Part shown: piece by piece, positions 28,411 through 44,060 of the stretch
Layout: each line of letters opens with the position of its first letter
Position numbering within the stretch: the stretch's first letter is position 1
Source: Cycas panzhihuaensis
Taxonomy: Eukaryota > Cycadophyta
Assembly: GCA_023213395.1 (NCBI GenBank)
Contig: CM041465.1
Coordinates: 8,184,001 to 8,248,000, forward strand
Direction: 5' to 3'
DNA length: 64,000 nt
Translations under genes and position numbers: made by a program
The notes under the pieces: model-generated
Databases searched by the model: none
Seen by the model: the letters and a program-made list of their open reading frames with translations, nothing else
Told to the model about the DNA's origin: nothing

Positions 28411-28495
<85 letters not shown>

Positions 28496-28533
28496 ACATA
28501 TATATAGATACATATACATACATACATACATAC

Positions 28534-28566
<33 letters not shown>

Positions 28567-28580
28567 TGTATATATATATA

Positions 28581-28631
28581 TATTATCTTTTACAACTTTT
28601 TTATTCATTGATACTTAATAAGTACAATATG
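28581..28631 (+). repeat. Island repeat copy 2
   Basis: Nearly identical to 24785-24835, again preceded by a (GA)n tract (28550-28566) and followed by a TGTATG/CA mixture. It lies 3,796 bases from copy 1. Confidence 0.9.
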
Positions 28632-28681
28632 TGTATGTATGTGTATACACACACACACATATATATATGTATGTATGTATG

Positions 28682-28777
<96 letters not shown>

Positions 28778-28778
28778 G

Positions 28779-28809
<31 letters not shown>

Positions 28810-28822
28810 CATACATACATAC

Positions 28823-28908
<86 letters not shown>

Positions 28909-28928
28909 CATACATACATACATACATA

Positions 28929-29004
<76 letters not shown>

Positions 29005-29132
29005 TATACAGATATATATATATATATATACGTATCTATATATGTATGTATATATATATACACATATAAATACATACATACGTACATACATACATATATA
29101 TATATATAGAGAGAGAGAGAGATATATATATA

Positions 29133-29180
29133 TATTATCTTTACAACTTTTTATTCATCGATGCTTAATAAATTAATATG
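29133..29180 (+). repeat. Island repeat copy 3
   Basis: A slightly diverged copy (ATTCATCGATGCTTAATAAA) with a (GA)n tract at 29108-29121, 552 bases after copy 2. Confidence 0.88.
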
Positions 29181-29259
29181 TGTATGTGTATACACATACA
29201 CACATATATATATATATGTATGTATGTATATATATATATACATATATATCTATATATAC

Positions 29260-29519
<260 letters not shown>

Positions 29520-29548
29520 GTATATATATGTATATGCGATATAGATAC

Positions 29549-29645
<97 letters not shown>

Positions 29646-29681
29646 CATGTATGTATGTGTGTATGTATGTATGTATGTGTG

Positions 29682-29874
<193 letters not shown>

Positions 29875-29897
29875 TATATACATATATATATATATAC

Positions 29898-29997
<100 letters not shown>

Positions 29998-30115
29998 GTC
30001 TCTCTTTCTATATATATGTGTGTGTGTGTGTGTGTGTATCTACATATATATACATACAGACACACACACACACGCGCACATACATATATACATACATACA
30101 TACATACATGCATAT

Positions 30116-30147
<32 letters not shown>

Positions 30148-30175
30148 GTATGTGTCTATCTATACAGATACATAC

Positions 30176-30245
<70 letters not shown>

Positions 30246-30283
30246 ATATATATATATATATAGATACATATACATACATACAT

Positions 30284-30366
<83 letters not shown>

Positions 30367-30427
30367 CATACATATATATATATATATGTATGTATGTATA
30401 CATACGTACATAGATACATAGTTACAT

Positions 30428-30462
<35 letters not shown>

Positions 30463-30501
30463 CATACATACATGCATACATACATATATATACATACATA
30501 C

Positions 30502-30557
<56 letters not shown>

Positions 30558-30597
30558 ATGTATATATATGTATATATACATACATATACACATATAC

Positions 30598-30745
<148 letters not shown>

Positions 30746-30845
30746 GTATAGATATATGATATACATATATGTCTATATATATATATATATATGTACCTAT
30801 GTATATATATGTGTGTATGTATGTATATATATATATGTATATATG

Positions 30846-30935
<90 letters not shown>

Positions 30936-31068
30936 TAGAGACGTACACACACACATATATATATGTGTGTGTGTGTATGTGTATATATATATATATATAT
31001 AGATAGATATATATATATATATATAGATATATATCTATATATATATATATATATATACACATATAGAG

Positions 31069-34000
31069 AGAATTAATTTAAAGGCAGAGGGGGTGTAAGA
31101 GAGAGAAAAAATATAGATGGTCTATGAAATATGTCCTAGTAATACAAGAAAGAGGAATAGCATTCCCAACCAAATTACACTTCTCTAATTCTACCCCTAT
31201 ACCTGTGCATGCATATATAATGCAAAAGGGGGGGCATAGCAAGAAAAGGAAAATCTTTCGATTGGTTTGTTTCCTTTCTTTCTTAGGGGGAGAAACAAGA
31301 AGTACACTTGTTTAGACTACCCTTTTATTCTAATGCAAGTGAAAAGGAAAGACAAAATCCTTATGTGCTTATGTAGGATGAAAATGTAAGTATAAATATG
31401 TTCTTTTTGTGTTCCCCTTTGGTGAATGCAAGTACATAAGCAAGTAATTGCAATCTACATGCAAACATAGCTAAGTTCCTTTTAGGGAAGAAGGGGGGAA
31501 AAGCAAAGAAGAAGGAAGAGAAGAGTTAGAATGAGTGCACCTGGAAATGAGCCATTTGGTGAAGTGCTTCTCTTTCTTCTCTTTACTTTCCTTTTGCCCG
31601 TTACCTTGTGCCCAAGTCATGGTAGACTTTATGGATGAAGTCATGGGTGGGGCTCTCTTACCTTCCCCAAAGTATGTTATGAAAGAATGGGAAACTTAAA
31701 GGAAAGATTTAAGGAAACATAAATGTAAAAATATGAGCATACCTCTTGGTTTGCGACACGATCCTACTTACTCAAGAAGGATGGTATTTCCCATAGGAAT
31801 AAACCCTCTCAACAATAAGCAAGTGAATGCATGTGCAAGTATATATTGATGCATGTATGTGTGCTTACCAAAGTGGAGTTAAAGCTTACTTAATATTTTG
31901 AAAGAAAGGAATAATACAATCCATATTTTTTCTTATGTGTAAAAATGTTTCCAAGATTTTTTAGGGGAAACAAAGGGGGATTGGGAGTCCAGAAAGGGTA
32001 GCCTCGGAATAGCTAGCTCCCTCAAATAGACTACCTCCTATGTGCTCATGTACTGCAAGAGTGGGTTAAGCAGGGATTGAAAGCTTCAAGCAACCAAGAT
32101 GGAATAATTTACAAGAAGAACTAAATGGTATAATAAGTTGCAAAAGTCATAAAAACTGTAAATGTTGGAAAAGTTGTAATGGTACAACTTGTACAAAATA
32201 TGTAAGAAGAATGCAAATACCATAAAAAGTAAGATATGTGATAGAGTTTGCTGATGAATAGTGCGTATGTGGGCTGATTGCAAGCATTACAAGGGGTTGC
32301 AAATACTATAATTATTAAATGGACCCTTGCCCAAGAGGATTTCTTAGATCATAGAATGGATATGGTGTAGGATGTTTTGAGAAGTAGGGGGTTGCCCTGG
32401 AGGATATGGCCTTTGGAGTTAGAACTCCAGCCATAAACTCCTCTTCTCCTTCTTTAGGGTATCCTATAATCTACCTAGTTGTAACCCAAGAGTGCCCAAG
32501 GGATTTGGAGGTGCAACCAAGGAAGAAAGGAAGGGTTTGCCTTCCTTTGGCCACCCAAAAGGGGTGAAATATATGTCAAAACTTATAACAAATGGAGCTA
32601 CTAAATAAATATACTTATTAGAGGAGAAAAATAATAGAAATAAACCTATTTCTAGCTACAAAACTGAAACAAAAAGAAAGTGTTACCTCATGAGTAATCA
32701 AGGAGAGTTAGGAATCCTGCTCGTTGGGTGATGAAGGGCCCCTTTAGAGGCAAGAAGGAGACTCAAAGCCTTAGAATCCTATTATCGTTGTTGGAGTGAG
32801 CATAAGGGAGGAAGATCTACTAAAGGAGGTCTAGTTCAAACCTATGTTTTAGGGGTTTTCACCCTTTCAGAAGAAGAGAATGGGAAGAAAGATCAGAAAT
32901 ATAGGTGGGAGGCATTTTTTTCTTTCGTTTAGAGCCCAGAGAGGTGAAATGAACTAGGATTTAGGATTTTATGCCCCAATTAGGGTTCTCAAGTGATTAG
33001 GGTCCACTCTGGGCAAGAAACAACAGTTTACCATGTGTCAATTTTGTAATAAATGTGAAACTAGCCATTGTTGGGCCGCATAAGTCAATAGACTATCACC
33101 CAAAAGTAAACTTTGTGATATTGTGAAGTTTAACATGGTACCATGAATATTGTCGCAGTGTGAACTCAATATAGACAAGAATAAAAAAGGAGCCTAAAAG
33201 ACCCCTAAAAGAAGAGTTCTAAGGTGCAAAAGTAAGATATGCTAGATCGGTAAGGGTTTTAAAGGACCTCTAGGCAACGATGGGGCCCCCCAAACGTGCA
33301 AAAGGGTGTATAAGAGGCCCCAACAAGGGGTGTAAAATATACACAAGGCTAATCAAGCCAAAAGTATGTGTTAGGAATCACATATAATACGAATCATGAG
33401 TAAAAGGTGGGCTATAGGGGCCCATGAGTACTTGAGAGTGTCAAGAAGGTGTCATGAGGGGCTGTGTGGTGCCATAGGACCATGGTCCTGAGTCGTCATA
33501 GGATGAATCATAGTCACAGGTATAAAATGGGCAGGCAAACTAGACATCACACCTATGTGCATAATGATGTCATGCAAAATGTAACCATCAAGCATCTCAT
33601 AAAATCCTAAAATAAACAAGGAGAAGAAGTAGAGATGTATACAAGTGCCTACCTAAGAGGCGCTATCCATGTCCATTCCTGGTAGTTGGGAAACATGTGT
33701 TGAACATGCCCATTTATATCATGCATGTATAAAACATATCTATAAACATGCCATTGAAATGTACACCTAATACAATTGCCATTCTGAAAAAGAGATACCT
33801 TAGAAATTATTACTTGTTCATCCATAGAAGTAATAAAGTCACATCCATAGTTTGCCATTTGGCCTTAGAAGTTTACATTTATAGAACATTGCCTTCAAAT
33901 ATTGGAACACTTATTCTAATAATTACATAGAGAAGTTTAAGATTAACTGAACACACTTGAAAGCATAATCTGTCTCCTAATTCTAGATTGATGAGTCAAA

Positions 34001-35500
34001 TGTACTCTAGTTTGACTTTAGTTATTGCTCAAATCCAATCAGAGCGTATCTATAGACCATCATACTATCATTTACCATCCCCTCTATATCACATCTCCAT
34101 GTAGCAATTGAAAATCACCATTGATATAGATTGAGCATGCTCATATCACATAGATTTATTTAACACACAAATGAAAATGCCATTAACAAAAGACACCATA
34201 GATGTAAAATGAAGATGAAGATTTAATTATGCACTCTTGAAAAAGAAATTCGAAGAAAATTGTCAAATGTCCTTGTGCCACTATAACCTGTAAATGTAAT
34301 TTAGGTGATTTTTTTTTGAAACCCTAAAGTTTCAAGGTCAAATATTTCATATATTTATTTTTTTACATTTTGGAAAAATTTAAATATTTATTAAATCTTT
34401 TATAATATTTTTACATTTGCAAAAAGAATTCATTTTGGTTTATTTAAATTCTAGGTTTGTAGCCCCCTTGTTCTCAACCACTGGTCATATTAAGCTCACA
34501 TATGACCCTAGTTCTTATGTAAAAGGGGTTTAATCCTTTAATTTTTAGCCCCCCCCCCCCCTCCATCTTATAAAAGGCTTATTTGTATATTTTTCATTAT
34601 AACTTCATTATTTAGAGTCTAAATCTAGAACTAAAAATTGTGTTGGTTTCCTGACTTAGAGACCTTCATTTTTGACTAGTCATTTGAGCATTTTTTAAGC
34701 CATTTTGAGGGGTAAAACTATGCCTAAAGTTAATGAAGTGAATCACAACTAAGGTAAATGTAGGTATGTAACTTTATTTATCAATTTTCTTTATATTCCT
34801 TAATATTTTAAATTTAATTTGATGCTTTATTGATCAATTATTAAATTTAGGAATTAATAACATTATTATGTCTATTAGAAGATAAAGTTTAATTTATAGG
34901 TTAGATGTTTAATGTTTGATTGATTACATTATGTTAGTACTTATTAAGGGTCCTATTATAATTAATGTGGTTAAGTCACAACTTAATATTATGACTTCTA
35001 TACATGTGAGGTATATTATGTACCCATATTTTGTAATGTCATCATATAATGTGATGTGTATCACCTTGCATAATCAAACCCTTCATGTTTCTATTTTGCA
35101 ATAGATGTATTATAATTACTATATGTACACACCTAATACATCATGAGATTAATAAGAATTTGATACTAATTTTGAATGTTGTTCATATTAGTTTCATGTA
35201 TTAGGTATGTATAGTTTGATACTTGGTATCAAAGCCTAGTTTTAAGAGGAAGCCATCCTCCCTCTTGGGATGATACCTCTCAAACCTGGTGTGTATGTGT
35301 GTGGATCTATGTCCTTTGTTATTCATGTTTCCTATCTTTCTTGTTACTATTGTTGGTCTTGTTTGTAAGAAATTCATTACAGATAGGTCGATCAAAATGG
35401 AAATGATAGTGGAGAATTTTAAGAAGTGAGGTAATAACTTATGCATTTAGTTTAATTTTAGAGGGCATGTCACCTAGGAAGGTCAGTCCTCTTATTAATA
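31069..35500. other. No recognisable gene
   Basis: Moderately AT-rich DNA without motif-bearing frames. The frame at 34916-35104 looks spurious. A 13-base C homopolymer lies at 34549-34561. Parts could be non-coding retrotransposon sequence, but I found no partner repeat in the window. Confidence 0.5.
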
Positions 35501-35504
35501 ATAC

Positions 35505-36446
35505 TTTTAGCTTCATGCTCAATACTATGAAGGACCCACTCCAAGTGCTTGATAAAATTTCTATGAAAGATACGTTTATGTGGAATAGTTAGGGTTTTAA
35601 AAAAAAATAGAGAAATAGAGGGATATGCTCATTGAATTTTCTTCCTTGTCATTCCATTGCTCTCATTCTCATTCTTGCCCTCACCATCATAAATAGCAAC
35701 ATAATGATGGTGTTAATTAGAGTGGCATGACTATAGTCTCATGGTAGCCTCCCTATGGTTCCACTTTTCTTAAAAATCCCTTTGGACATTTCTCTATTGG
35801 AAGAATTCTTCTTTGAATTGGATCCCATAAAAGAAGACAGAGTCATATCTTGCATGCAAGATTATAATATTGTAGGAAATCTTAGATGAAACTCTGGTTT
35901 ATTCAAATATTCATTTATCTAGAGTTGAGAGGTAAAAACATGCAATAAAAGCTATATCAAAGCAAACTATAGAAATCTACATCATATGTGCATTAGTGCC
36001 TAGAGTATCTTTGCTTATTTATAATATTTCATCCTCTCTAGGACTATATCCATTAGAGCATAGGAGTGTCGGTTATAGACAGAAGGAAAGGAAGCTTAGT
36101 TTGTAGGCCATTTCAGTATTGGAGTATCAAGGGAGGAACTAAAGGAGAAATAAGATGCCAACAATGGCCTCAAATGCCAACGAGGTATTCACTTTGAATC
36201 CTACACCTGCGATCATCTATTACAGGAATGTACCTATATAAAAGACCTTATGAAGGGCTATAGGTTCATGTAAATATGATGAAGACTAGATATAAGGCAA
36301 ACATCATTATAGAAAACACTCTTATTATCATGATATGCTCATAATTGGCATGGCGATGAGGCACTAGAGCTTTATTATGAAATGTAAGGGGTGGGATTGA
36401 AGCTAAACAAATTCATGTTTATGAGTGTTTTAAGGGCATGCATTAT
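35505..36446 (+). pseudogene. PPR protein pseudogene, 5' part
   Basis: Plus-strand fragments read VLDKISMKDTFMWNS (35541-35589), RGIHFESYTCDHLLQECTYI (about 36182-36240), IKDLMKG, then after a frameshift HVNMMKTRYKANIIIENTLI, and NWHGDEALELYYEM followed by GLKLNKFMFMSVLRAC. These are successive P-, L- and S-type motifs of a plant PLS-class pentatricopeptide protein, a family of organelle RNA-binding editing or maturation factors. Stops and frameshifts, plus about 570 bases of unrelated sequence between 35590 and 36160, show it is dead. The homology ends where the Ty3 element begins at about 36447. The likely remainder of the same gene is at 53433-53741. Confidence 0.75.
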
Positions 36447-39017
36447 TATTTCCTAGCTACTAGGAATAGATCAGGAGATAATGACACATAGATAAATAAA
36501 GGTATATATCTCTTCCTCCACTCACAACTTTAGAGTTATATTGTTGAGTCTAGGATGAGGATTTGATGCATGTTTGATGCTTGCTTGGTTTACTTATCTC
36601 CTCTTTTATGTCAATGATGACCAGCAATTTGGTCTAATGGTCGTAGAGCCCCCCATTATGGCCTAACAGTCAATAAGGTGACCCTTCTGTTATCCCTACA
36701 ACTCCATTTCTGTTAGTTTTTTGACCCATGGTTGTATGTTTCACTTTATTTTCTACTTTGGCTACATGTGGCCTATTATTTAATGACCTTAGGATCAGTT
36801 TATAAGAGCTAGAAGTGATAACATATAGCATTAAGGTCAAATTTTGATGAGATTTGATAATAGTGTATTAACTTTTGCTGGCAATAGTGGTACCACAGAG
36901 TATTTCGTAGTACTACAAACAAGTTTGCAGTACCACAAAGAACTTTATGGTACGATTGTTATAATAATCAACCATAGTAAACAACATTCAAATTACATAA
37001 TTAATGCCTCCTTATTAGGCCTAATAGGCCATGGCATCCCTAGGTCAATGTGCAATGGTCTAGAGAGGTCTCTTAGTTCACCAAACTACTATTTTCTTGA
37101 ATTTGAGTGGATTCATTTGAATTAAACCATGGAAATCCATGGATTCCTAGTGATGGTTTCTTACATGAAACCACCACTCCAACACCATGATTTCTCCTAT
37201 AAAATCCCTCATTTTTTAGTGGGAGGGGTTCCATTAGTTCCATTATTTCATGAGTTGAGTTTACTTTTCATTAGTTGGGTTCAGATTTCATACATTCTTA
37301 TGCTTGATTAGGCTTGGCTAAACATGGTGGAGATCCTTATTCTTGATTCAAATTTATACTAGCTTAGCTTTATTTTCTTTTTCTTAAGACTCAACACCTT
37401 GGATTACTAGCATCAGCTTCATTCTCTCAAGGATTGATGAGATTTACTTGATTTATCTTGAAGCACTAAGTAATTTCCACTATTTCATTAGAGTAAGACT
37501 TGGAAGGAGGCATTAACAATCTCAAGGAGGTGTGATGAGGCTCATTTATACAATTATCAGCTCTAACTCACTTCTTGCTCTTAAGTAATTTCTGTCCTTA
37601 ATGCATGGTATAAGATCTTCCTTATGCACACTCTTTCTACTCCATTTTAGGCCATGTTACCATATGTTATGATGATTTTACTCTAATAATTACTTGGATG
37701 CTCTTTGTTGCTATACTTTCATCTTTCCTTCATTGATTGTTTTCCAAGTTGTAGGGATTTTTGAGGGTTTCCCTTGGCTTAACCAAGGAAACCACCTATA
37801 TTAGGGAGGCTAGTGCCATCTTAAGGCACCCCTCACCCCTATTTCCTATATTTTATACTTTCTTTCACTTTATCTCTTTATGATGAATGTTCATGCTTAC
37901 ATGTAGTACATGCATTCCCTTGGTAGTGTATAGAAGATAGTGTTGTAAACTATATTATAAATCTTGTTGGTTTGGATCACTTCCTAACTTATATGCAAGG
38001 TGGAGGCCAAGCTTTCCAAGGAGTTCTAAAAGACACAATGACAGGTCACGTCTTCTAAGGTGAGCTCTCCCTTCTTGTTTCATTTATTTCTTGGCATTAT
38101 CGATTTTTGCTATTTATATTATGTTGCTAGTTTAATTTGGGGTAGGTAAGTGAAGCCCCTCACCTCAAAACATCATGGCAGAAGATAGGCTATAAGGTGA
38201 TGTCAAGGAAAGAGATTCTTACTAGTTACTTCTATTATGGGTATGCCCTCCACCCTTTTTCTTATTTCCTTTCTTGCCTTATATTAGTTTCATCTCTTTT
38301 TTTGCATGCATTCACTACCCTCCTTGTTTCCTTTTTTTTTTTTAAAGAAAGTGAAGAAAACAGGGAAAAGAGAGAGTAAAGAAAGAAGGAGAGAGAGGGT
38401 TGTATAATTCCATTATCCTTTAAATCCCCCCTTTTATCCTCCATTCCTCTTTATTTTGCTTTGAAATGATTGTAAAAAGAAAAGAAGAAAGCGTAAAAGA
38501 GAGGGAAAGGAGAGTGAAGTTTGACACTTCTTACACATTGCTTTTGTTATACTACTTAGTTGTTTCTTTTTTTGTAATATATTTATGAACAACCTACATT
38601 AAGAAAGAACCCCAAGTAGAATCTATAACTACCTCTGAACTCAAAACAAAATAAAAGAATGATCCAAACTCCTTCCACCTTCTTCATCTATCATCTCTAT
38701 CAAATCATCTCCCTACAAGGGAATCTTCTTGACCATCTACCATAAGAGGATAGCAAAAGCCCTACTTAGGTAACCTAATAACTTGAGGAAGGCAAGCCAC
38801 CCATACCTCAATGACCTATTTGATAGGAAACTCAAGGCCTTATATGAAAAGAAGGGAACACATGCCACATGAGTCCCAAATTTGCACCCAAATGATGCAC
38901 AGATGCCCTCTGTGGGCAAATAGGAGTTACACCGCATCTCTTTAGGCCCTCACACCCTAGGCCTATTGCCCATAGGTGCATAGTTACCTCTTGTTACCCT
39001 TAGTAGGCATGCTTCCA
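36447..39017 (+). repeat. 5' LTR of the Ty3 element
   Basis: Pairs with 50881-53405 along its whole length. Around a shared TATA box (TATAAAA at 37198-37204) the two copies differ at about 9 of 113 bases by eye; elsewhere they are more diverged. The 3' edge is set by the primer-site-like sequence at 39019. The 5' edge is set by where similarity to the 3' LTR begins, just after a purine-rich tract there. Confidence 0.8.
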
Positions 39018-39018
39018 C

Positions 39019-39035
39019 TAGTAACTATACTGGGG
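39019..39035 (+). other. Degenerate primer binding site of the Ty3 element
   Basis: TAGTAACTATACTGGGG followed by ACTTG looks like a G-to-A decayed version of the TGGTGACTCTGCTGGGGA-type site common after LTRs of plant Ty3 elements. Weak on its own but correctly placed. Confidence 0.4.
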
Positions 39036-39179
39036 ACTTGCTAGTAAGGATGCCTTAGGGTTCCTTTAGTTTCCTTGCACCATCCCTTTCTTTCCTCATA
39101 AGGTTCTGTAAGGGTGTCACATCATTTTAAAACTCTCCTTTTAGATTAATCCTCCTACTTCTAGGATTCCTTGGTCAAG

Positions 39180-41010
39180 ATGTGAATGCAATGCTTCTCT
39201 CATTACCTACATCACCTCCTCCCTTTAGAAGTAGAGCCTTCTTATTCCTCCATCGCTACGTTTGACCCAGGGTCATCGATGGAGAGGTACTCATCCAATT
39301 GGCCATACCATTCTTATGCCCCTAATTGGTCTAAACTTAAGGCTTCCGATCACGATCAAGATCTTGTCCATGACAGTGATGATCCACCCTATTATTTGGA
39401 TGAATAACTAGAAGTACATCCAAACCTCTACCCATTTCCTACACATGTCACATGGGGATCTTATCCCATGAATCCCTCTTATTCTGGTGAGAGGGATCCC
39501 ATAGATCATCCTATAAGCTTTGGTCATCGTAGGGAACCTTCCACCTTCTATGATTAGGCTTGCACTCCTCTTAGGGATGCGACAGAAGCATTGAGGCAAT
39601 GCTTTGAGTCTACAAGCACTCAACCACCTCTTAAGTGGTTGGAGTATTTCCTTTAGAGTATGCCACCCTCCTCTTCCACTACCATCCCCCCTACATCATC
39701 GCAACCAACATCTTCTTTACTTTTAGAGCCCACTCCTATGTCTTCCATATCTACAAGTACTCTCTTAACTCAAGGGATGCCTTATGGTATACATACCTCC
39801 CAAATAGGGTCAAGTTTACCCCATTTATAAACAACCATACCATAGTCAATCATGATGTATATCCCTTTGATTTTACCAACTATACCTCCACATCCCCATA
39901 ATTCAGGACATGGAGGATTTTCTCCTATTCATCCTTGGCCACAACTCATGGACACCTTACTTTATATTCCCTTGGGGTATATGTCATAATCTTTGGGGTA
40001 TGGGGGACTAAACCCCCTTCCAACTCATGGGGTGGACTCATTCCATCCTTATGGGGTTGCTCCTCTTATTAGGGGACCCTATGGGTAAAACCCTATCCCC
40101 TATCCTATATCTCTTATATTATATTTTACCTCATGCATAGTTGCCCCACAAGGGGGATCTGTTCCCCCTTATATTCCACCATCCTATTCATCTATTCCTA
40201 TAAGGGCATACTCACACCTTTTTTCTACCCATGCAGTATACCCTAAAGGTGGGTTGATACCTCCTCTCCCACCTCCTTACCTAATGCATTCTCATATAGG
40301 AGTAGTTCCTCCTCATCAATTAGGAGGAGCCTTGCATCCTATCTATGGTTCTACCCCTTACCTCCGTCTTATCAGAAGTGGGTACCCATACCCACCTCCT
40401 CCATATTCCTAGGTTGATCTACTAGCTCAACTAGGGGTTTCTCCCTTCATTGACTACCGCTCAACCCCATTATCTATTAAGGCTTTTAAGACCAACCTAC
40501 TGCTTCATCTCCCTGAAGTACCTAAGTTTGGTGGTATTTCCCTATAAGACCTAATTGAACATGTTGAAGGCTTCACCATGGCATGTATTGATTACTAGGC
40601 CTATGATCATATCCTTATGAAGCTATTCCCAAGATCCTTATAGGAAGATGCCCTTAAATGGTTCTACCATCTCCCTGCTCACTCTATTTTTACCTTCCAA
40701 TAACTAGTTGACAAATTTGTCAACTACTTTGATGTGGTTCAACCTTTAAAAGTGGGGTCAAAGCCCTTTTATCACTAAAATAAGGCCACAAGGAGCTCAA
40801 TTATGACTTTGTCAGGTGATTCCATGACCTCCTCCATTCTTCCAAGTTAACTTTACTTGAAGAATTAAAGAGGGATATCTTTATCAATGCCTTACACCCT
40901 GAGGTACATGTGGAAGTCCCCAAGAAGGGAGTGATGATGTGTAATTTTGCCATAGTTAAATGCTTAGCACTAGAGGCTATTGAGATCCAAGCAGGTCTTA
41001 AGAGACTCCT
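39180..41010 (+). pseudogene. Degenerate gag of the Ty3 element
   Basis: A Pro/Ser/Tyr-rich N-terminal region is followed by a gag-like core: KTNLLLHLPEVPKFGG (about 40483), EDALKWFYHLPAHSI (about 40650, the conserved A-x-x-W segment) and LLEELKRDIFINALHPEV (about 40860). Several TAG/TAA codons interrupt the frame. In a living element this would form the virus-like particle. Confidence 0.65.
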
Positions 41011-41899
41011 TAGGCAATCATAATGCCATGAGGTAGCCCCTCCACTACGTAGCCAAAAGGGTTAGTAATAGCTTCTAAGGCCTCCTGCTAATATGATCGA
41101 TAGGACCTTAGACCTTCTTACCTCCATTGTATATTCTTTTAAATATATAGTTAGGGATTTAAAGCTCCAATCAACTTAAACTTCTTCAGAATTGTATTGA
41201 CCTATGCACAAAACATCCTAAAATTTTCCACCTAAAGGTGGGAGTACCTAAACTTCTCAAGGGAGGAAGCCAAGATGTCCTTCCAAAAATAAGTGGTGTT
41301 CTATGCGTGGGGAATGCTTACAAGAGTATTCATGGTTCTAGTCATAACACCCCGAGCTTGTACCACATCATGATTCCTCCCCTTAAAGAGCTTCTAAATC
41401 TAACTTAGAGTAGCCCATTTACCAGGACCCTTTTCCAAACCATGGTGGACAAGATCAATCTACCCAAAACATGAGAGTAAGAAATAGGAGGTGATCCCTT
41501 ATCCTTTCCTCTAACTAAGCAAAGGGGAAGGGTCCAAGGGATCCATCCTCTCCATTGAGCCCAAGGTACTAATGCCCTTCATCCTCTTAGCCTAAGAACA
41601 CAGGAAAGAGAGCGATCCAAATGCTTGAGATAACTTAAGTGTGCCCCATCACATATTCTCAAGCTGCGAAGGAGGCCAGTGAAGCCTCCACCTCATAACA
41701 AAACCCTCCCATATATGACCCACCTATAGAGATTCCTATGGTCTCTAAGACCATTCCTATCCATCTTAGGCATTATGATTTCCAAAGAGCACTTCCTTAA
41801 CCCATTGGAAAGAGAAAGGCCTTCTCCATTATCGAAGAGATTTATAATGTCTCTGTAGGCATGTCCATGATGCATGTCCTATAGAGTTACCCTCATCAA

Positions 41900-42400
41900 T
41901 GAGCTCTTCTTTTAGAGGCCCTTGGATAAAAGGATATCCTTATCCATTTCATGGGCACAACCTTTTGAGGGTCACTGATTATTTCTTTTAACCCAAGGGA
42001 CCTCCCTTCTACCAATGAAAGGTAGTGCCATTGGCACTACCCCTTCACCATTATTATTGACACTCCTAAGTTCATATTGAAGAGGACTATTATAGATAAT
42101 GGCCATTTAGTGAATGCCATGCCTATGTACATGGTAGAGAAGCTAAGTATAGGATCCCTCAAAATAGTCCCATAGAGATTCCAAGGCTACAATGGTAGCG
42201 AGAATACCCCTCTAGGAATGGTAACACTCCCACTCACCTTAGAAGATAAAATGGTGTAAACTAGCATTATGGTTCTTAACATTGATGTGGACTACAACCT
42301 CTTATTGGGTCAGACATAGCTTGACCAAATGGGAGTTATGTGATCTTCTATATGGGGACAACTCAAGTTTGCTCATGAAGGGAAAATGAAGGTTATCACT
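41900..42400 (+). pseudogene. Degenerate retropepsin-like protease of the Ty3 element
   Basis: FILKRTIIDNGHLVNAMPM (about 42070) matches the strand around the catalytic loop seen in Tat/Athila-type elements (I-D-N-G-S-x-L-N-V-x-P). It is followed by LPLTLEDKMV and NIDVDYNLLLGQT, the flap-to-C-terminal part. The catalytic Asp appears to be retained in IIDNG; the whole is broken by stops. Confidence 0.55.
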
Positions 42401-43199
42401 TAAGAACCCCCTCCTAATCGATCATCCCATCAACCATGCCAAGCAATCTTTAGGATAGCCAATAAGGATAAAGACCCATATGACTTATTGATTACTAATT
42501 CCTTTGATATTAAAAACCCCAAGGAAGAGGGGGATGCACCTCCCCTATGACCAAATTTGGTTCATTTCATGCCCATTGGCATAGGGAGATACTAATATTT
42601 AATTGTCTTAAGTGACCACGAGCCTGATGATGACTATGAAGAATTGCCTCATCAAATCTCTCTTCTTAACATGTGAAGGAGGCATGCCTTTTGTCCCTTA
42701 GTGCATTTCATATTCTGGCATAGGACACATGTGGGGTTGGATAACTATTGCCCTATTGACGTGATTAAGCCTTCTTCTACTTCATCCTAATGGCCACATA
42801 CTCTCAACCTACTTAAGTATATAGATCCCCAACTTGCCTATGAGTATTCTACTCTAGGAGCCCCTCGACCCTCATCATCCTCTAAAGATGATAAGAATGT
42901 TGAGTCCCTTTTTTCTCATGATGGATCTATCTCGAGCATGGATACAACACCATAGGAGGGTGCACTCTAACTCTTTAGAAGAGTCCCCTTGTTATTATGA
43001 CTAACTATTACCTTTCAAATACCATAAGCTTGGTTTTTAGAAGTGCTTAACTATTTGATCATCCTTAGTTGAGCATAGCTGACCAACAACTCCTCTTCAT
43101 CTTCTTATTAATGAAGCCCCCTTCTACTTTGATGAGGGGAATGCCATGTGCATAGGGGCAGCCAAGGACATCATCCTTACCCTTGATAAGGTTATCAAG

Positions 43200-44060
43200 G
43201 TCAGAGTAGAATGCTCTCCCTAAGAAATAGAGATGTATACTAAGTTATTTCAAGAGTTCCATGATGTCTTTACATGGGACTATTCAAATATGAATGATAT
43301 AAACCCTAATGTCATTTCTAATAACCTTATCATTATCTTGGGTGCTTGCCACATGAGGGAAAAATAATACCCCTTATACCCAAAGCTATCAACTTAGTCA
43401 AAATAAAAGTTAAAAAGCTGCTAGGCATAGCCTCATCACTTCCTTTGATTGGCCTAAATGGGTCTCTAATTTCGTATCTGTTACTAAGAAGAATGGGACC
43501 ATTAGAATTTATGTTGACTTTAGAGACATCAATAACATATGTCCTAAAGATAACTTTCTCCATATTTTCATTGATCATACCACTGGTTTTGAGGTTATAT
43601 CTTTAATGGACAACTTCTCTAGTTATAACCAAATCTAGATATCTCCCATGGATTGCCATCAAATGACCTTCACTACTCCTTGGGGGACATTTGCTTATAA
43701 AGCTATACCCTTTAGTTTGAAGAATGCTAGAACTACCTACCAAAGGGCTATGCAGCTTATATTCCATGACCTCATTAACAAGATTCCTGAGGTCTTCATG
43801 GATGATATGATAGGCCTTTCCTGAAAAAGGGTTTATCATCCTACAGACCTTAGGGTCATTTTTATGAGATGCCATAAATATTGTGCCAACCTAAATTTGC
43901 TTAAATGCATCTTCACAATGACGACTGGCAAACTATTAAGGTTCCTTATTTCTAAACAAGGAATCCAAGTTGACCTTGATAAGATCAAAGCAATAGTTGA
44001 GATGCCTCTCCCAAGAACGCAATGATAAATCAAGTCATTCTTAGGGAGATTAGGTTTCTT
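43200..44060 (+). pseudogene. Degenerate reverse transcriptase of the Ty3 element
   Basis: Recognisable blocks in order are EFHDVFTWDYSNM (about 43255), GTIRIYVDFRDINNICPKD (about 43500), CHQMTFTTPWGTFAYKAIPF (about 43650) and LINKIPEVFMDDMIGLS. The last contains the catalytic F-M-D-D at 43795-43806 in place of the usual Y-x-D-D. At least two frame changes and many stops separate them, so no active polymerase can be made. Confidence 0.8.

Noticed and set aside
36447-36500. Continuation of PPR homology (a LLGIDQEI-like stretch) into the Ty3 5' LTR
   Set aside because: The same bases align with the start of the 3' LTR at 50881 with transition-only differences, so they belong to the LTR and the PPR resemblance is probably chance.
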